A stretch of DNA of 64,000 bases from Mytilus trossulus (lineage: Eukaryota; Mollusca; Bivalvia; Mytilida; Mytilidae), in the NCBI RefSeq assembly GCF_036588685.1, contig NC_086378.1, forward strand, positions 14,611,578 through 14,675,577, written 5' to 3'. The notes under the pieces were generated by a model. That model did not search any database and was not told the DNA's origin. It saw only the letters and a list, made by a program, of their open reading frames with translations. Shown here piece by piece: positions 35,201-40,789 of the stretch (positions within the stretch are counted from its first letter, which is position 1; each line of letters opens with the position of its first letter). The translations under genes were made by a program, and so were the position numbers.

Positions 35201-36504
35201 TTTTTTAACCTTTTTAAAGTGAAAGTTTCAAAGTAGAAGTTTATAGGGGAATGTAGAATAATTTTTCGGGTTTTTGTGCTCATTTGTGTATCCTTTCAGT
35301 AGTCTGGTATCAGGTTAGATTTTGATTTATGGTTGTTTATATAAAGTTTGTAATGATATCATCTTGAAACTTTGAATGCAGGTACATTATGATTTTAACT
35401 ATTTTCATATAAAGGGTTTTAACCCAGTTTTAATGGTTCCTTGAATATGGAAATGTTTTTTTTGGAGTCAGACATAGTGTCAAATGGGCACATAGTCCTG
35501 TTTTTCACAGTATTTCATCTTTCTCCTTGAAATGGAATAATTAATAAATCCCATGGTTTATAACTATCAAGAAAATGGCTTTGTGGGACAAATAAAATAT
35601 GAAGAATTGGACTAAAATGGATGTTACTACATACATAATGTGTAATAAAGAGAGTGATGTGCCAAAAAGAAGTTTGTTTAGTTAAAATTTATATTACATC
35701 AATTTCTTTGAAAAATTTGCAGACTTCTGACCAGATAAAAAATAAAAATATTAGGGCTAATTTTAATTCTTCAGAAACTTTAATGCGTCCGAAATACTTT
35801 TCTTGATTTTCCTGTATCCCAAACTCTCATACTGACAAAAACTGAAACCCAAAGATGTATAACTATACAATGAGTGAAGAGAAATATGATTCAAAAGATG
35901 CCTAAAAGAAAAAATAAATCTTAATTCATCTTTATCTAATGGATATAAACATTTATTTTTCAACAAAAGGAATGCATATTATGTAATTCATTTTTGTTTG
36001 TTTAAATAGTTTTAAAGTGGCCCCAATGAATAAGCTTAAATTAAAAAAGTGGATGATGACATTTTTTATGCAAATTGTAACTAATTCAAATTTTATTTTA
36101 TTTTCAGTGTGTCTAACAGGCATACCTATATTTCTAGAAATGGTACAGCCAGGTCAGAATTAATCTCTGACCTTGATGGAATGGATAGAGTTAAGAAGTT
36201 GAAAAAGAAAACAAAGAAAAAGAAACGTAGAAGTCAACGTCCAGTAGAATATGAAGAAAATATCTATGATGAAATACCTACCAGTACACCCAGGAGTATG
36301 GCACCGCCAGTGCCACAATTGCTAAGGTCACTTAAACCCTTACCAAAAAGACTTAAAACTGAAAGTGAGGCTTCATTTGCTTCTTATTCTGGACGATCAA
36401 GAACTGACCCCTCATCATCAGGGGTATATAGTAACCATGATTATTCAAAGCCTAAGAAGGAGCATGCAATCAAAATAGACTCTGATAATGAAGACCTCAG
36501 ATAA
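1125..36504 (+). CDS. EGF/LamG/HYR/CCP/ephrin-like transmembrane receptor-like gene (5' partial, 23 exons)
   Basis: Probable cell-surface receptor or adhesion protein. Joining exons 1125-1272, 4003-4133, 5707-5922, 9809-10039, 10422-10555, 10876-11072, 13296-13426, 14932-15186, 15525-15696, 16303-16572, 17177-17454, 17839-17976, 18577-18669, 19101-19310, 19883-20114, 20631-20721, 21028-21112, 21487-21648, 22847-23008, 23925-23966, 30060-30179, 30789-31077 and 36108-36504 keeps one frame to a stop, giving 1,393 visible residues. Approximate layout: 1-480 twelve EGF repeats; 481-720 LamG/pentraxin-like; 721-797 HYR-like; 798-867 CCP-like; 868-1003 unrecognised; 1004-1111 two GCC2/GCC3 repeats; 1140-1162 transmembrane helix; 1163-1393 cytoplasm. 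Seen: cysteine patterns, phases and hydrophobic helix. Known: this domain set occurs in SVEP1-like proteins, which lack this tail. Inferred: ligand binding outside, signalling or cytoskeletal link inside. The start codon and earlier domains lie left of the window. No ligand can be named. Confidence 0.88.
1244..1380 (+). repeat. 70-bp tandem duplication across an exon/intron boundary
   Basis: Two diverged copies (1244-1313 and about 1314-1380) share CCATCTTACTC, TTACTGGGTCAA and GTAAGTCTTTCA. The unit contains the last 29 bases of exon 1 plus its splice donor, so a decoy donor (AATGTAAGT, about 1342-1350) lies 70 bases after the real one. Reading through to it meets TAA at once (ACG TAA), so only the first donor keeps the frame. 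Confidence 0.85.
1381..4002. other. Intron interior, nothing recognised
   Basis: AT-rich intron. Short open frames here have no domain signature or splice context that joins the gene. No clear dispersed repeat recognised. Confidence 0.5.
4003..4133 (+). CDS. Exon 2: EGF-B
   Basis: The acceptor TTTTACAG ends at 4002 and the donor GGTAATT begins at 4134. The exon supplies the last Cys of EGF-A (TCTTP) and one six-Cys EGF ([13 protein letters not shown]...[13 protein letters not shown]), ending ETNI, which leads into a DEC calcium-binding start in exon 3. The intron leaves in phase 1, the usual phase for shuffled EGF exons. Confidence 0.85.
4181..4600 (+). repeat. Degenerate tandem array (ACCATACAAATAAAGCATTTGGGTCACAT type), interrupted
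   Basis: Variants of AAAGCATTTGGGTCACATGG and ACCATACAAATAAAGC recur about every 35-45 bases at 4181-4310 and again at 4466-4600. The middle (about 4313-4462) is a different dispersed element, so the array appears split by an insertion. Confidence 0.6.
4313..4462 (-). repeat. Dispersed 'TGGATCCAG' repeat, minus copy
   Basis: Read on the minus strand it runs GGCAGATCC...CAATGCTTTTGAATGG...ATGACTGGATCC, matching the plus copy at 27260-27370 in order and spacing (ATCAATGCTTTTGAATGG shared). It is inserted in the degenerate tandem array around it. Confidence 0.7.
5707..5922 (+). CDS. Exon 3: EGF-C and start of EGF-D
   Basis: The acceptor ATTACAG ends at 5706 and the donor GTAAGT starts at 5923. 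The G left by exon 2 plus AT gives Asp, making the calcium-binding EGF start [16 protein letters not shown], with Asn in [10 protein letters not shown] at the hydroxylation-type position. A second EGF ([12 protein letters not shown]...[10 protein letters not shown]) is completed by exon 4. Confidence 0.87.
5923..9071. other. Intron with only short repeat fragments
   Basis: AT-rich intron sequence. At about 6488-6545 there is a weak minus-strand fragment of the dispersed family seen more clearly at 10606 and 15815 (GTCAATGAGACAGAAACCCA). Nothing coding recognised. Confidence 0.45.
9072..9324. mobile_element. Foldback (MITE-like) element, 253 bp
   Basis: The two halves are reverse complements. 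ACAGTTGATTGCATTGAATG at the left matches the right end. CTAGCTGAACTGTGAAGTCA (9120s) matches TGACTTCACAGTTCAGCTAG (9250s), and ACTACCCTCC matches GGAGGGTAGT near the centre. The central loop is about 60 bases. A diverged copy of one arm and the loop, inverted, lies at 59977-60151. No coding capacity. Probably a non-autonomous DNA transposon; superfamily not assigned. Confidence 0.85.
9809..10039 (+). CDS. Exon 4: end of EGF-D, EGF-E, most of EGF-F
   Basis: The acceptor CATTTCAG ends at 9808 and the donor GGTAAGA begins at 10040. The translation [11 protein letters not shown] closes EGF-D. EGF-E follows ([23 protein letters not shown] split by glycines), then EGF-F ([14 protein letters not shown]...[12 protein letters not shown]), whose final Cys is in exon 5. 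Both flanking introns are phase 1. Confidence 0.87.
10422..10555 (+). CDS. Exon 5: end of EGF-F and EGF-G
   Basis: The acceptor TATTTTCAG ends at 10421 and the donor GTAAGT starts at 10556. GSLCLD supplies the last Cys of EGF-F. EGF-G reads [17 protein letters not shown], then [15 protein letters not shown]. The exon leaves in phase 0, unlike most of this gene. Confidence 0.85.
10606..10738 (+). repeat. Dispersed 'CATACCACATCTTC' repeat copy
   Basis: Contains TTGAAGGTCGTACATTGACC, TCTTGTGGAGAGTTGCCTCA and TTGGCAATCATACCACATCT. Related copies in this window: 15815-15935 (+), 17741-17770 (+), 24003-24045 (+), 30660-30715 (-) and 62650-62795 (-). This copy has a partial internal duplication of the CTCTTGTGGAGAGTT part. 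Confidence 0.75.
10876..11072 (+). CDS. Exon 6: EGF-H and most of EGF-I
   Basis: The acceptor TTTTTAG ends at 10875; the later TTAG at 10876-10879 would break the frame. The donor GTAAGT starts at 11073. EGF-H reads [13 protein letters not shown]...[14 protein letters not shown] and [19 protein letters not shown]...GYQCV, its last Cys being in exon 7. Leaves in phase 2. Confidence 0.85.
11243..11812. mobile_element. TTAA-flanked MITE-like element A, ~562 bp plus target duplication
   Basis: TTAA at 11243-11246 and 11809-11812 bracket terminal inverted repeats GGAGGCTCGCGGGT (left) and its near-perfect complement ACCCGCGAGCCCCC (right, 13 of 14). There is no coding capacity inside. A TTAA target duplication is typical of piggyBac and Sola3 superfamilies, but the termini do not settle which. 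Confidence 0.8.
13296..13426 (+). CDS. Exon 7: end of EGF-I and most of EGF-J
   Basis: The acceptor TATTCACAG ends at 13295 and the donor GGTAAGG begins at 13427. GT from exon 6 plus A gives Val, then [10 protein letters not shown] closes EGF-I. EGF-J reads [16 protein letters not shown]...APSCQCASG, closing in exon 8. The next intron carries the large minisatellite. Confidence 0.85.
13901..14830. repeat. 30-bp minisatellite, 31 copies
   Basis: Perfect or near-perfect units of 30 bases (TACAAACCTT TTAAATTGTT TCTGTTTTCT) run exactly 31 times. The first unit starts with C instead of T. Six units have TACC for TACA (13961, 14261, 14291, 14411, 14651, 14741), and the last full unit has TCAAATTG. 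The period is a multiple of three and the unit lacks stops in one frame of each strand, so long open frames appear on both strands; these are artefacts of the repeat. The array sits in an intron and ends about 100 bases before exon 8. Confidence 0.97.
14932..15186 (+). CDS. Exon 8: end of EGF-J, EGF-K, EGF-L
   Basis: The acceptor TTTCCCAG ends at 14931 and the donor GGTAAAT begins at 15187. GYQGDSC closes EGF-J. EGF-K is [14 protein letters not shown]...[14 protein letters not shown], and EGF-L is a calcium-binding type starting [11 protein letters not shown] and ending [11 protein letters not shown]. These are the last EGF repeats before the LamG-like region. Confidence 0.88.
15525..15696 (+). 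CDS. Exon 9: start of LamG/pentraxin-like domain
   Basis: The acceptor TTTTCAG ends at 15524 and the donor GTGAGT starts at 15697. The translation contains [16 protein letters not shown] followed by a beta-strand-rich stretch with LSVSVWVRF, a typical strand of LamG/pentraxin (concanavalin-like) folds (the 'SVWVR' signature). Leaves in phase 2. Confidence 0.8.
15778..15935 (+). repeat. Dispersed repeat, 'CACCACATCTTC' family
   Basis: Begins with a fragment also seen at 36988 (ATTAACACCACTTTCAGC type) and continues GTTGAAGGCCGTACTTTAAC, then AGAGTTGTCTCATTGGCACTC and CACACCACATCTTCC. It is the same family as 10606-10738. Confidence 0.7.
16303..16572 (+). CDS. Exon 10: LamG/pentraxin-like domain, middle
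   Basis: The acceptor CTTAACAG ends at 16302 and the donor GTAAGT starts at 16573. It encodes alternating hydrophobic strands with [14 protein letters not shown], the well-known 'G.WHH..VTW' strand of LamG/pentraxin domains, then [14 protein letters not shown], the next strand. Both flanking introns are phase 2. Confidence 0.88.
17177..17454 (+). CDS. Exon 11: LamG/pentraxin-like domain, end
   Basis: The acceptor CTCTTCAG ends at 17176 and the donor GGTAGGT begins at 17455. [10 protein letters not shown] and [16 protein letters not shown] fit the final strands of a LamG/pentraxin fold ('L.VGG' and 'F.G.I..V'). It ends in a linker with two Cys ([10 protein letters not shown]). Confidence 0.85.
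17839..17976 (+). CDS. Exon 12: HYR-like domain, first half
   Basis: The acceptor TTTTTTAG ends at 17838 and the donor GGTAAGT begins at 17977. The sequence [12 protein letters not shown]...[11 protein letters not shown] matches the hyalin-repeat pattern CP.....V...........W.EP. Both flanking introns are phase 1. Confidence 0.72.
18577..18669 (+). CDS. Exon 13: HYR-like domain, second half
   Basis: The acceptor TTTTTTAG ends at 18576 and the donor GTAAGT starts at 18670. [19 protein letters not shown] fits the closing HYR pattern (Y.A.DN.A.C.F.F). Together with exon 12 this makes a compact HYR-like unit of about 77 residues. Confidence 0.74.
19101..19310 (+). CDS. Exon 14: CCP/sushi-like Cys segment
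   Basis: The acceptor CTTTTTAG ends at 19100 and the donor GTATGT starts at 19311. It has six Cys in an order like a CCP module ([16 protein letters not shown]...GERCTISC...YYYSCNKYG...PPCA). It lacks the canonical W before the final Cys, so the CCP call is tentative. HYR followed by CCP is a known pairing. Confidence 0.65.
19883..20114 (+). CDS. Exon 15: unrecognised extracellular segment, part 1
   Basis: The acceptor CTTTCCAG ends at 19882 and the donor GTGAGT starts at 20115. It encodes alternating beta-like stretches ([30 protein letters not shown]) around a helix-like [15 protein letters not shown] do not recognise the domain. Frame and phases join it to its neighbours. Leaves in phase 2. 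Confidence 0.8.
20631..20721 (+). CDS. Exon 16: unrecognised extracellular segment, part 2
   Basis: The acceptor CATTTCAG ends at 20630 and the donor GTAAGT starts at 20722. It encodes [12 protein letters not shown] and [16 protein letters not shown]. Leaves in phase 0. Confidence 0.78.
21028..21112 (+). CDS. Exon 17: unrecognised extracellular segment, part 3
   Basis: The acceptor ATTATCAG ends at 21027 and the donor GGTAAGT begins at 21113. It encodes [17 protein letters not shown] and a short Cys-ended linker (VGNFC) to the ephrin-like repeats. Leaves in phase 1. Confidence 0.78.
21487..21648 (+). CDS. Exon 18: GCC2/GCC3 (ephrin-receptor-like) repeat 1
   Basis: The acceptor TTTTTCAG ends at 21486 and the donor GTAAGT starts at 21649. 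The pattern CAPGSFYD...[23 protein letters not shown] is diagnostic of the GCC2/GCC3 family found in ephrin receptors, SCUBE and SVEP1. Exactly 162 bases, phase 1 on both sides, like the next exon. Confidence 0.88.
21740..22752 (+). repeat. Dispersed repeat split by a nested MITE
   Basis: Left part 21740-21834 ends AATTGGTTTCTGTTCTCTAA. The right part resumes at 22462 with GGTTACCTCAACC and holds two 150-bp direct copies (CCTCAACCAAGTGTTATG at about 22467 and CCTCAACCAAATGTTATG at about 22618; both have TTACCACAAAACACAGATC). The TTAA-flanked element 21835-22461 lies between the parts. Confidence 0.7.
21835..22461. mobile_element. TTAA-flanked MITE-like element B, ~619 bp plus target duplication
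   Basis: TTAA at 21835-21838 and 22458-22461 flank perfect inverted repeats GGGCATACGATACAGTT (left) and AACTGTATCGTATGCCC (right). The interior is AT-rich and non-coding. It interrupts an older dispersed repeat, and deleting it with one TTAA restores a plausible continuous repeat. This supports a real transposition event. It has the same target type as element A but different ends. Confidence 0.88.
22847..23008 (+). CDS. Exon 19: GCC2/GCC3 repeat 2
   Basis: The acceptor TTTCACAG ends at 22846 and the donor GGTAAGT begins at 23009. It reads [37 protein letters not shown]. It has the same length (162 bases) and phase as exon 18, consistent with exon duplication. Confidence 0.87.
23169..23196 (+). 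repeat. Poly-T tract, 28 bases
   Basis: Uninterrupted T run in an intron. It may be a retroelement tail on the minus strand or simple slippage. Confidence 0.9.
23601..23704 (+). repeat. Direct repeat copy 1 (GACTTTTTCCATATTATTTT family)
   Basis: Almost identical over about 100 bases to 24647-24750 (TTTTTCGTCATGCTTAAAGA and TTTGTAGATCAAGTTAGCAT shared). The near-identity suggests recent dispersal or duplication inside the same large repeat family. Confidence 0.85.
23925..23966 (+). CDS. Exon 20: 42-base juxtamembrane microexon
   Basis: The acceptor TTTATAG ends at 23924 and the donor GTAAGT starts at 23967. It encodes [14 protein letters not shown], a short Thr-rich linker between the Cys repeats and the transmembrane exon. 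Symmetric phase 1-1, so it could be skipped without breaking the frame. A 6.1-kb intron follows. Confidence 0.72.
24104..24148. repeat. Perfect 18-bp inverted repeat, 9-base loop
   Basis: GCAAGCAAGACAAAACTA at 24104-24121 is the exact complement of TAGTTTTGTCTTGCTTGC at 24131-24148. Probably a relic foldback element. Confidence 0.85.
24275..24750 (+). repeat. Dispersed repeat with internal tandem similarity
   Basis: Starts AGTGCCGTAGTGACATAGTC, passes GTCCATCTCTCTGTCTGTTT, then holds two related blocks with TTTTTCGTCATGCTT (24520s and 24660s). The second is near-identical to 23601-23704. Confidence 0.7.
25152..25469. mobile_element. MITE-like element with ~22-bp terminal inverted repeats, 318 bp
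   Basis: CATAGATGATTAGATGTTAC at the left end and GATAACATCCAATCATCTATG at the right end (complement with two or three changes). Contains the 12-base palindrome GGGGATATCCCC at 25221. No coding capacity. Confidence 0.72.
25560..25860. repeat. Modular inverted-repeat region with TACGTAGGGGG-like motifs
   Basis: Variants of CCCCCTATGGATTCGTAGGG recur at about 25583-25620, 25755-25783 and 25816-25840. TATATGGTTCACTACGAACC at about 25739 pairs with the complement of the right end (GTCAGAAGCGAACCATATA). A smaller pair, TGATGTCAC and GTGACATCA, lies at 25631-25665. It resembles a foldback element with several copied modules. Confidence 0.6.
27260..27370 (+). repeat. Dispersed 'TGGATCCAG' repeat, plus copy
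   Basis: GGCAGATCCAGGGGGTTGGA, GATCAATGCTTTTGAATGGG and AAATGGCTGGATCCAGCC match the minus-strand copy at 4313-4462. Confidence 0.72.
28087..28416. mobile_element. Long foldback MITE, 330 bp
   Basis: Left ATATAACAGGCTATTATTTG and right end CAAATAATAGCCTGTTATAT are exact complements. Pairing continues about 50 bases with few changes (GAACTTGGAATTATTTTTAA) and more weakly for another 60, to a centre near 28260-28300 (GTGTTGTACGCGGCAC and GTGTTGTGTGCAGCAC). No open frame. Probably a non-autonomous DNA transposon. Confidence 0.88.
29218..29930 (+). mobile_element. Internally tandem element with 20-bp palindrome at its start
   Basis: Starts near TTTTATACG, then the perfect palindrome CCCGTCAAAATTTTGACGGG (29231-29250), then a GTCC/GTCT-rich tract (29268-29310), then about three core repeats of ~162 bases (starts near 29479, 29641 and 29803: ACATGTCGCACC, TCTCAAAAA, ATCTGTATACTTTTT, AAAAAGGGGGAGG). 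The plan of short ends, simple tract and tandem cores resembles the bivalve 'pearl'/Helentron-related elements; this family link is an inference. Confidence 0.75.
30060..30179 (+). CDS. Exon 21: transmembrane helix
   Basis: The acceptor GTTTTTAG ends at 30059 and the donor GTAAGT starts at 30180. The acidic ectodomain stub [11 protein letters not shown] precedes the strongly hydrophobic [20 protein letters not shown], then three Cys (possible palmitoylation) and the stop-transfer RDR. This fixes the protein as type I, single-pass. Phase 1 on both sides. Confidence 0.9.
30660..30715 (-). repeat. Dispersed 'CATACCACATCTTC' family fragment, minus
   Basis: GATGACAATGAGACAACTCT and CACAAGAGACCAAAGAATAC match the complement of the 10606 and 62650 copies. 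Confidence 0.65.
30789..31077 (+). CDS. Exon 22: cytoplasmic tail, proximal part
   Basis: The acceptor TATTTCAG ends at 30788 and the donor GTCGGT starts at 31078, a weak non-consensus donor. It encodes LPCFGKGVV, then a basic Pro/Arg stretch ([13 protein letters not shown]) and several tyrosines ([13 protein letters not shown]), which are candidate phosphorylation sites. Leaves in phase 2. Without this splice the frame stops at 31091-31093. Confidence 0.8.
31536..33432 (+). mobile_element. 1.9-kb element built of three ~500-bp tandem units
   Basis: The left end forms a hairpin of 13 paired positions with one mismatch (31539-31567, GCTCACCTGTCCC against its complement) followed by a GTC-rich tract (31587-31632). 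Units begin at ATCTTCTCC: 31648, 32147, 32649, with a partial fourth at 33148 (periods 499, 502, 499). Units are highly similar (AACATGGTCGCCATTGCTAA, ATAACTCAAAAACCAAAG). The right end has AAGGTGAGC, complementary to the left GCTCACC, then the near-palindrome AGGCTCTTGAGAGCCT. No coding capacity. It resembles the non-autonomous tandem-core elements of bivalves. Confidence 0.88.
34309..34590 (+). repeat. Dispersed repeat 'GGGCATTATGTTTTCTGGTC'
   Basis: GGGCATTATGTTTTCTGGTC is followed by GTCCGTCTGTCC, CATGTTCCCTATGATATAAT and GGCATCCGTGTACTAGGGAC. The first part of the same family appears at the right edge of the window (63898-64000). Confidence 0.75.
36108..36504 (+). CDS. Exon 23: distal cytoplasmic tail and stop
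   Basis: The acceptor ATTTTCAG ends at 36107; the TAA stop is at 36502-36504. It encodes the last 132 residues, with the Lys/Arg cluster [13 protein letters not shown] (about residues 1291-1303 of the visible protein, like a nuclear localisation signal), the Tyr motif ENIYDEIP (about 1313-1319), the SH3-type PPVPQL, and a Ser/Tyr-rich acidic C-terminus ending DSDNEDLR. Confidence 0.85.
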
Positions 36505-39044
36505 TTTGGACCCACGATTGTTAAAAGCCCAAATGAGATTTAGTTTTAAAGAGTCCTAAAACTGGAAGTTTTTGGACAGATTATTATAGATTGTCAAGTC
36601 AGACTGTTATTAACATAATCAAAATATTAGTGATGCAGGATTACTCAGACTGTGATTTTAAAAGTTAGATTATGCATAATATATATATATTCATTAAATA
36701 AAATAGTAAAATAAGTTAAAAAGTTAACAGTTCCATTCAATCGATTTCATCCTTCCATTGGGACTCTTCAGGATAACTGAAAAGGCGTCGTTAATGAATA
36801 TATACATCTGCACATGTGAAATTTATTTTTTACGCCTATATATATATATATATTTATTTTTCTATCAGTACTGAATTATTCTTCATCAATGATAGAAACA
36901 AATAAACTATTCATTTTTCTATATTTGAAATATATATGCAACTCTTTTTAAACTTTTTTCTCTGTTTTATTTTCAATTAAGAGATATCCATGGATTAAAT
37001 TGATTGTTGGTATTAACACCACTTTCAGCATGTGTGACATTAACATAGGAGTCAAGAGAGACACAGAAATGTTTATTGAAATTATAAGTGTTTTTAAAGT
37101 TGTTTTTTTTATTAAATATATGAGTGATTTTATCTTTGAAAATGTGTACAGCTATTTATTGTTGGTAAAAAAAAGTGATATGTGATATTTAAAACAAATT
37201 TGTTTTAAACTGAAGACTGTGATAAATACATGTTTTTTGTGTAACTTAAAAATAAAATATGAGTGCTGTATATATGGATTTCTATTTTATGTTGTAATTC
37301 TTAACATGTCAAAATTAGGCTTCTTTTAATATTGTTTACAGTTTTAAATAAGTATAAAAAGTTGTGAATTAGATCAGTGAATTTTTTCAAGGAATATAAG
37401 GAGCTCATTTGGATCTTTTCACAGTTTATTATTATTTTTTTTATAATGATTAATTTATTAACATGGAAAATAACTTTATTTTAAACCAAACAATTTAGGT
37501 AAACAAAATAAAACTAAAGCTGCATTTAAGCTGAGGTTAGATTCTCAATGATAATCTTCTTTTACAGTAGAGTTGTAGGTGTAGTATTTTTTATTTAAAT
37601 TCTAATTCAATTTTTTAGGTTAGTGGAAAATTTTTGGAAAAATTCCTAACATAGGCATTAGGTTACCGAAATAATATAAAATACAGATTTTATGACAGAA
37701 TAAAAGTAAGCAAGAGATGATTCTTTGGTTGCATTTGTGATTGATTTAGAAGATAATTGATTTCATCGTTTATGCATAAGATTTGTAAATAGTCCATGAC
37801 AATCAGAGTCCAATACGCAACGATTTTTATGTAGAATTTGGTGCCTTTTAAATGTGTGAATCTGGTTTTTCTAATACAATGTTAACCTGTGTATTCTGAT
37901 TATAACGTAGATGGTGAGGTGTGAATCTAATCTTATTTTTATGTAGTCTGTCATTTTTGTCTGTCAAATCTCATTTGATTAATTCTATCTTTGCCAATTA
38001 GAATTTCACTTTCAAGCTTTTTGACAAAATTCTTTTATCATACATGGCATCATGTTTCTTTTTTTAAGGAATAAACTTTATGTAATTCCAGACTTACATT
38101 TATGGAAAACAGGCTGTTTTGTCAGATTTCTGATATTTAAACAATATAAATGTTGAGCTCACAATTTTTGGACAAAAAGTGTATTTTATAATTAGCAAAG
38201 CATGAGGTTGGTTGTATTATATGCTTATAGTGCAGCTGTTTATAGAGATAATTTTTTTTCTCAAAAAAATACATATATTGATTTATTTAAATGCAGCGAT
38301 GCAATGGACTATTGTTTCTTCAATTATTTATGGAGATGAAGAACAGCAATACAAGTGCTGTCCTATTGCTCTGTGGTTGTTACTTATCATTTCATCCTTC
38401 TTTTCAAACCTTTCAATATCATGAAAGCTATCATCATTTTGACAATTATGTTTTTTATTATATAATTTGGTTGGAATTAGAAGGTAAAGGATTACATTTT
38501 TGTTTCATTTATATTCATATGCCATCATTTTAAAAACTTACGAATTATTTTCAATTTTTGCTTGAATGAGAAATTTGTAAAATGGATATAACTGAGACTG
38601 ATGTGTTGTAATATTATTTGTGCTTTGCTCAGACTATGTTGAATAAAAGCAAGTAATAAGATTTGTAATAATTTCTTTGCATTCAATAATACTCAGAGTA
38701 TAGCAATGTTTTTCATTTTTGCTATATTTTATTATTTTATATTTATAAAAGATATCCATGACAAAGAGACATAACGTTTATAGTAAGGTACAAAGTTTTT
38801 AACATGCAAGTCATAGGAACAAATTTTGGATAATATTTTAATGTTTTCTTAATTCTTTTCTCATTTTTACAATGCATATACATTATATTGTCAAATAAAA
38901 ATTAATGGAGGATTGCTAAGTTGACAAATATAATGCTGTGATACCATCAAACCGTCCATTTTACATTTAGAAAATCTTTAGTGAGAAATAACATTGTTCA
39001 TTAAAATGTATGTTATTTTTAGTGTTTTTTTGGTTTTTTAAAAC
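36505..39044. other. 3' flank and AT-rich intergenic DNA
   Basis: Probable 3' UTR of the receptor-like gene followed by AT-rich sequence with a TA microsatellite at 36838-36852. A short fragment at 36988-37045 (TTAACACCACTTTCAGC) matches the start of 15778-15935. No gene recognised. Confidence 0.5.
36697..36702 (+). terminator. Candidate polyadenylation signal AATAAA
   Basis: First AATAAA after the stop codon, 193 bases downstream. Others follow at 36901-36906 and 37251-37256, so the real end cannot be fixed from sequence alone. Confidence 0.4.
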
Positions 39045-39200
39045 AAAATTGAGAATGGAAATGGGGAATGTGTCAAAGAAAAAACCAGACCATAGAAAAA
39101 ACAACAGCAGAAGGTCAACAATAGGTCTTCAATGTAGTGAGAAATTCCCGCACCCAGAGGCGTCCTTCAGCTGGCCTGGATATTTGTTAAAATCAAGTGG
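39045..39200 (+). repeat. Dispersed repeat fragment (GAGGCGTCCTTCAGCTGGCC)
   Basis: Contains GAATGGAAATGGGGAATGTG, AACAACAGCAGAAGGTCAAC and GAGGCGTCCTTCAGCTGGCC. I recognise it as a common bivalve interspersed repeat from general experience; no second copy is in this window. Confidence 0.5.
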
Positions 39201-40789
39201 CAATCTCAGATCAATATAGATTTTCAGTGATGGACAATGGTTCACCAATTACTAGGTAAATAAACAAAAAGAAGAGAAAGTCAACAGAAAAAAATGGAAA
39301 TCAACTGTCATATTTCTGACTTGGTACAGGCAGTTTCCAAAGAAAAGAGTGGAATCAATATGGTTTTACATATATTATACTATAATTATCATCCAAGCAT
39401 GTGCAACATAAGAACTGATAAAAAAATACTGTTTTGGAAAAAAAAATAAAAAGTTATAGGTTAACCTAGCTGGAGAAGGTTCCTGGCCTAAAAAAGCAAC
39501 TAAATATAGTTGGGTCAAATTAGTTTTGTGCACTCTCAACCCAACACCTATTATATATCTCACTGAGACACCTAGAACAACCTTTGCAGTAAATATCGCT
39601 ACACTTCACAAACAATCTGCAAAGTACATATTAAATTCTGCTTGAAATTCGAATTCAGAAAAAAAACCAGAAAACAATTTAATTGTATTTCTAGGAGTAA
39701 AAAAGGAAATAACAGTAGAATAATTACAATCTTGAACAATTGTTTTATGAAACAAACACAAGATAAAAAGATGAAAAGAGCTACACAGCTTTCTTTTGTT
39801 TTTGTTATTGACAACTATTTTGAGGAGAATGTACATTTTTATCTTGTTCTGCTGAATGCATCCTTCTACAAAGTCTCTCTATTTGAGATAAATTCAGAAC
39901 TTTTGAAAGCTATATACTATTTTGTGACCTTTAGCTTTAGAAATAAGATATAGTGTTCACAATGCATAGAACCATTCGAAAAGGATTAACAAATTACTGT
40001 GCTTTTCAAAGAAACTTTGCTTTTAACAATATAAATCGACAAAACAAACACCAACCAATATGGTTTCCATGCACAATCAAGAGGTATCACTGTTACTAAA
40101 TGTTTTGGAAGCCAAAATTTATAGAACGTTAGATCATTAATACGAAGATAACCCAAATACACCTGCCAAACCTATATAAGGTCAACTTTACATATAGGGG
40201 TTTCAACATTAGTAATAGGGCATTTATATATTTCATAAACTGCCAAAACACTTTCGAGTTCTGGTTGAATGTTTTAAGCTACTGCTACAAAAAGGGTTAT
40301 AAGTATTGAAAAAGCACTGTAATTAAAATATTCCTACTATACAAGTTCCATTTAATAATATACCATTTTATAATTTGTGCACCTAGAGTAAATTGTACTG
40401 TTTTCCTTGTCATAAAGAGGCATACAATATCTTCCTAAGGAAGGAGCAATCAATCAATCATTTTCAGTTTTTGCTAGGCATATCCCCTACATGTAAATAT
40501 ATGTTAGGAAGCTATTGTGACCAAGGCTACCATTTCCTGTTCCAGTAATGATACTCAGTCGTGTGTCTCATGAGAAGAACTATCTTATATCTACGCAGAA
40601 TGCAACCTTCTAAAAAGTAAATTCTTATAAGAAACACAAGCCCTAAAATGAATAATCAACTACGACATATACCGGGTATTCACCACATGCGAATGCTGCT
40701 GGTATTTCAAACATACAATTTTAAAGATACTTGTAAAGATATGACAAAAGGCAACCATTTCAGTGTAAGGTTTGTGTCTCAAAAGGAGA

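Noticed and set aside
39599..39953. Overlapping short frames, both strands, rich in Phe/Lys
   Set aside because: Low-complexity AT-rich sequence, no splice context or homology I recognise.
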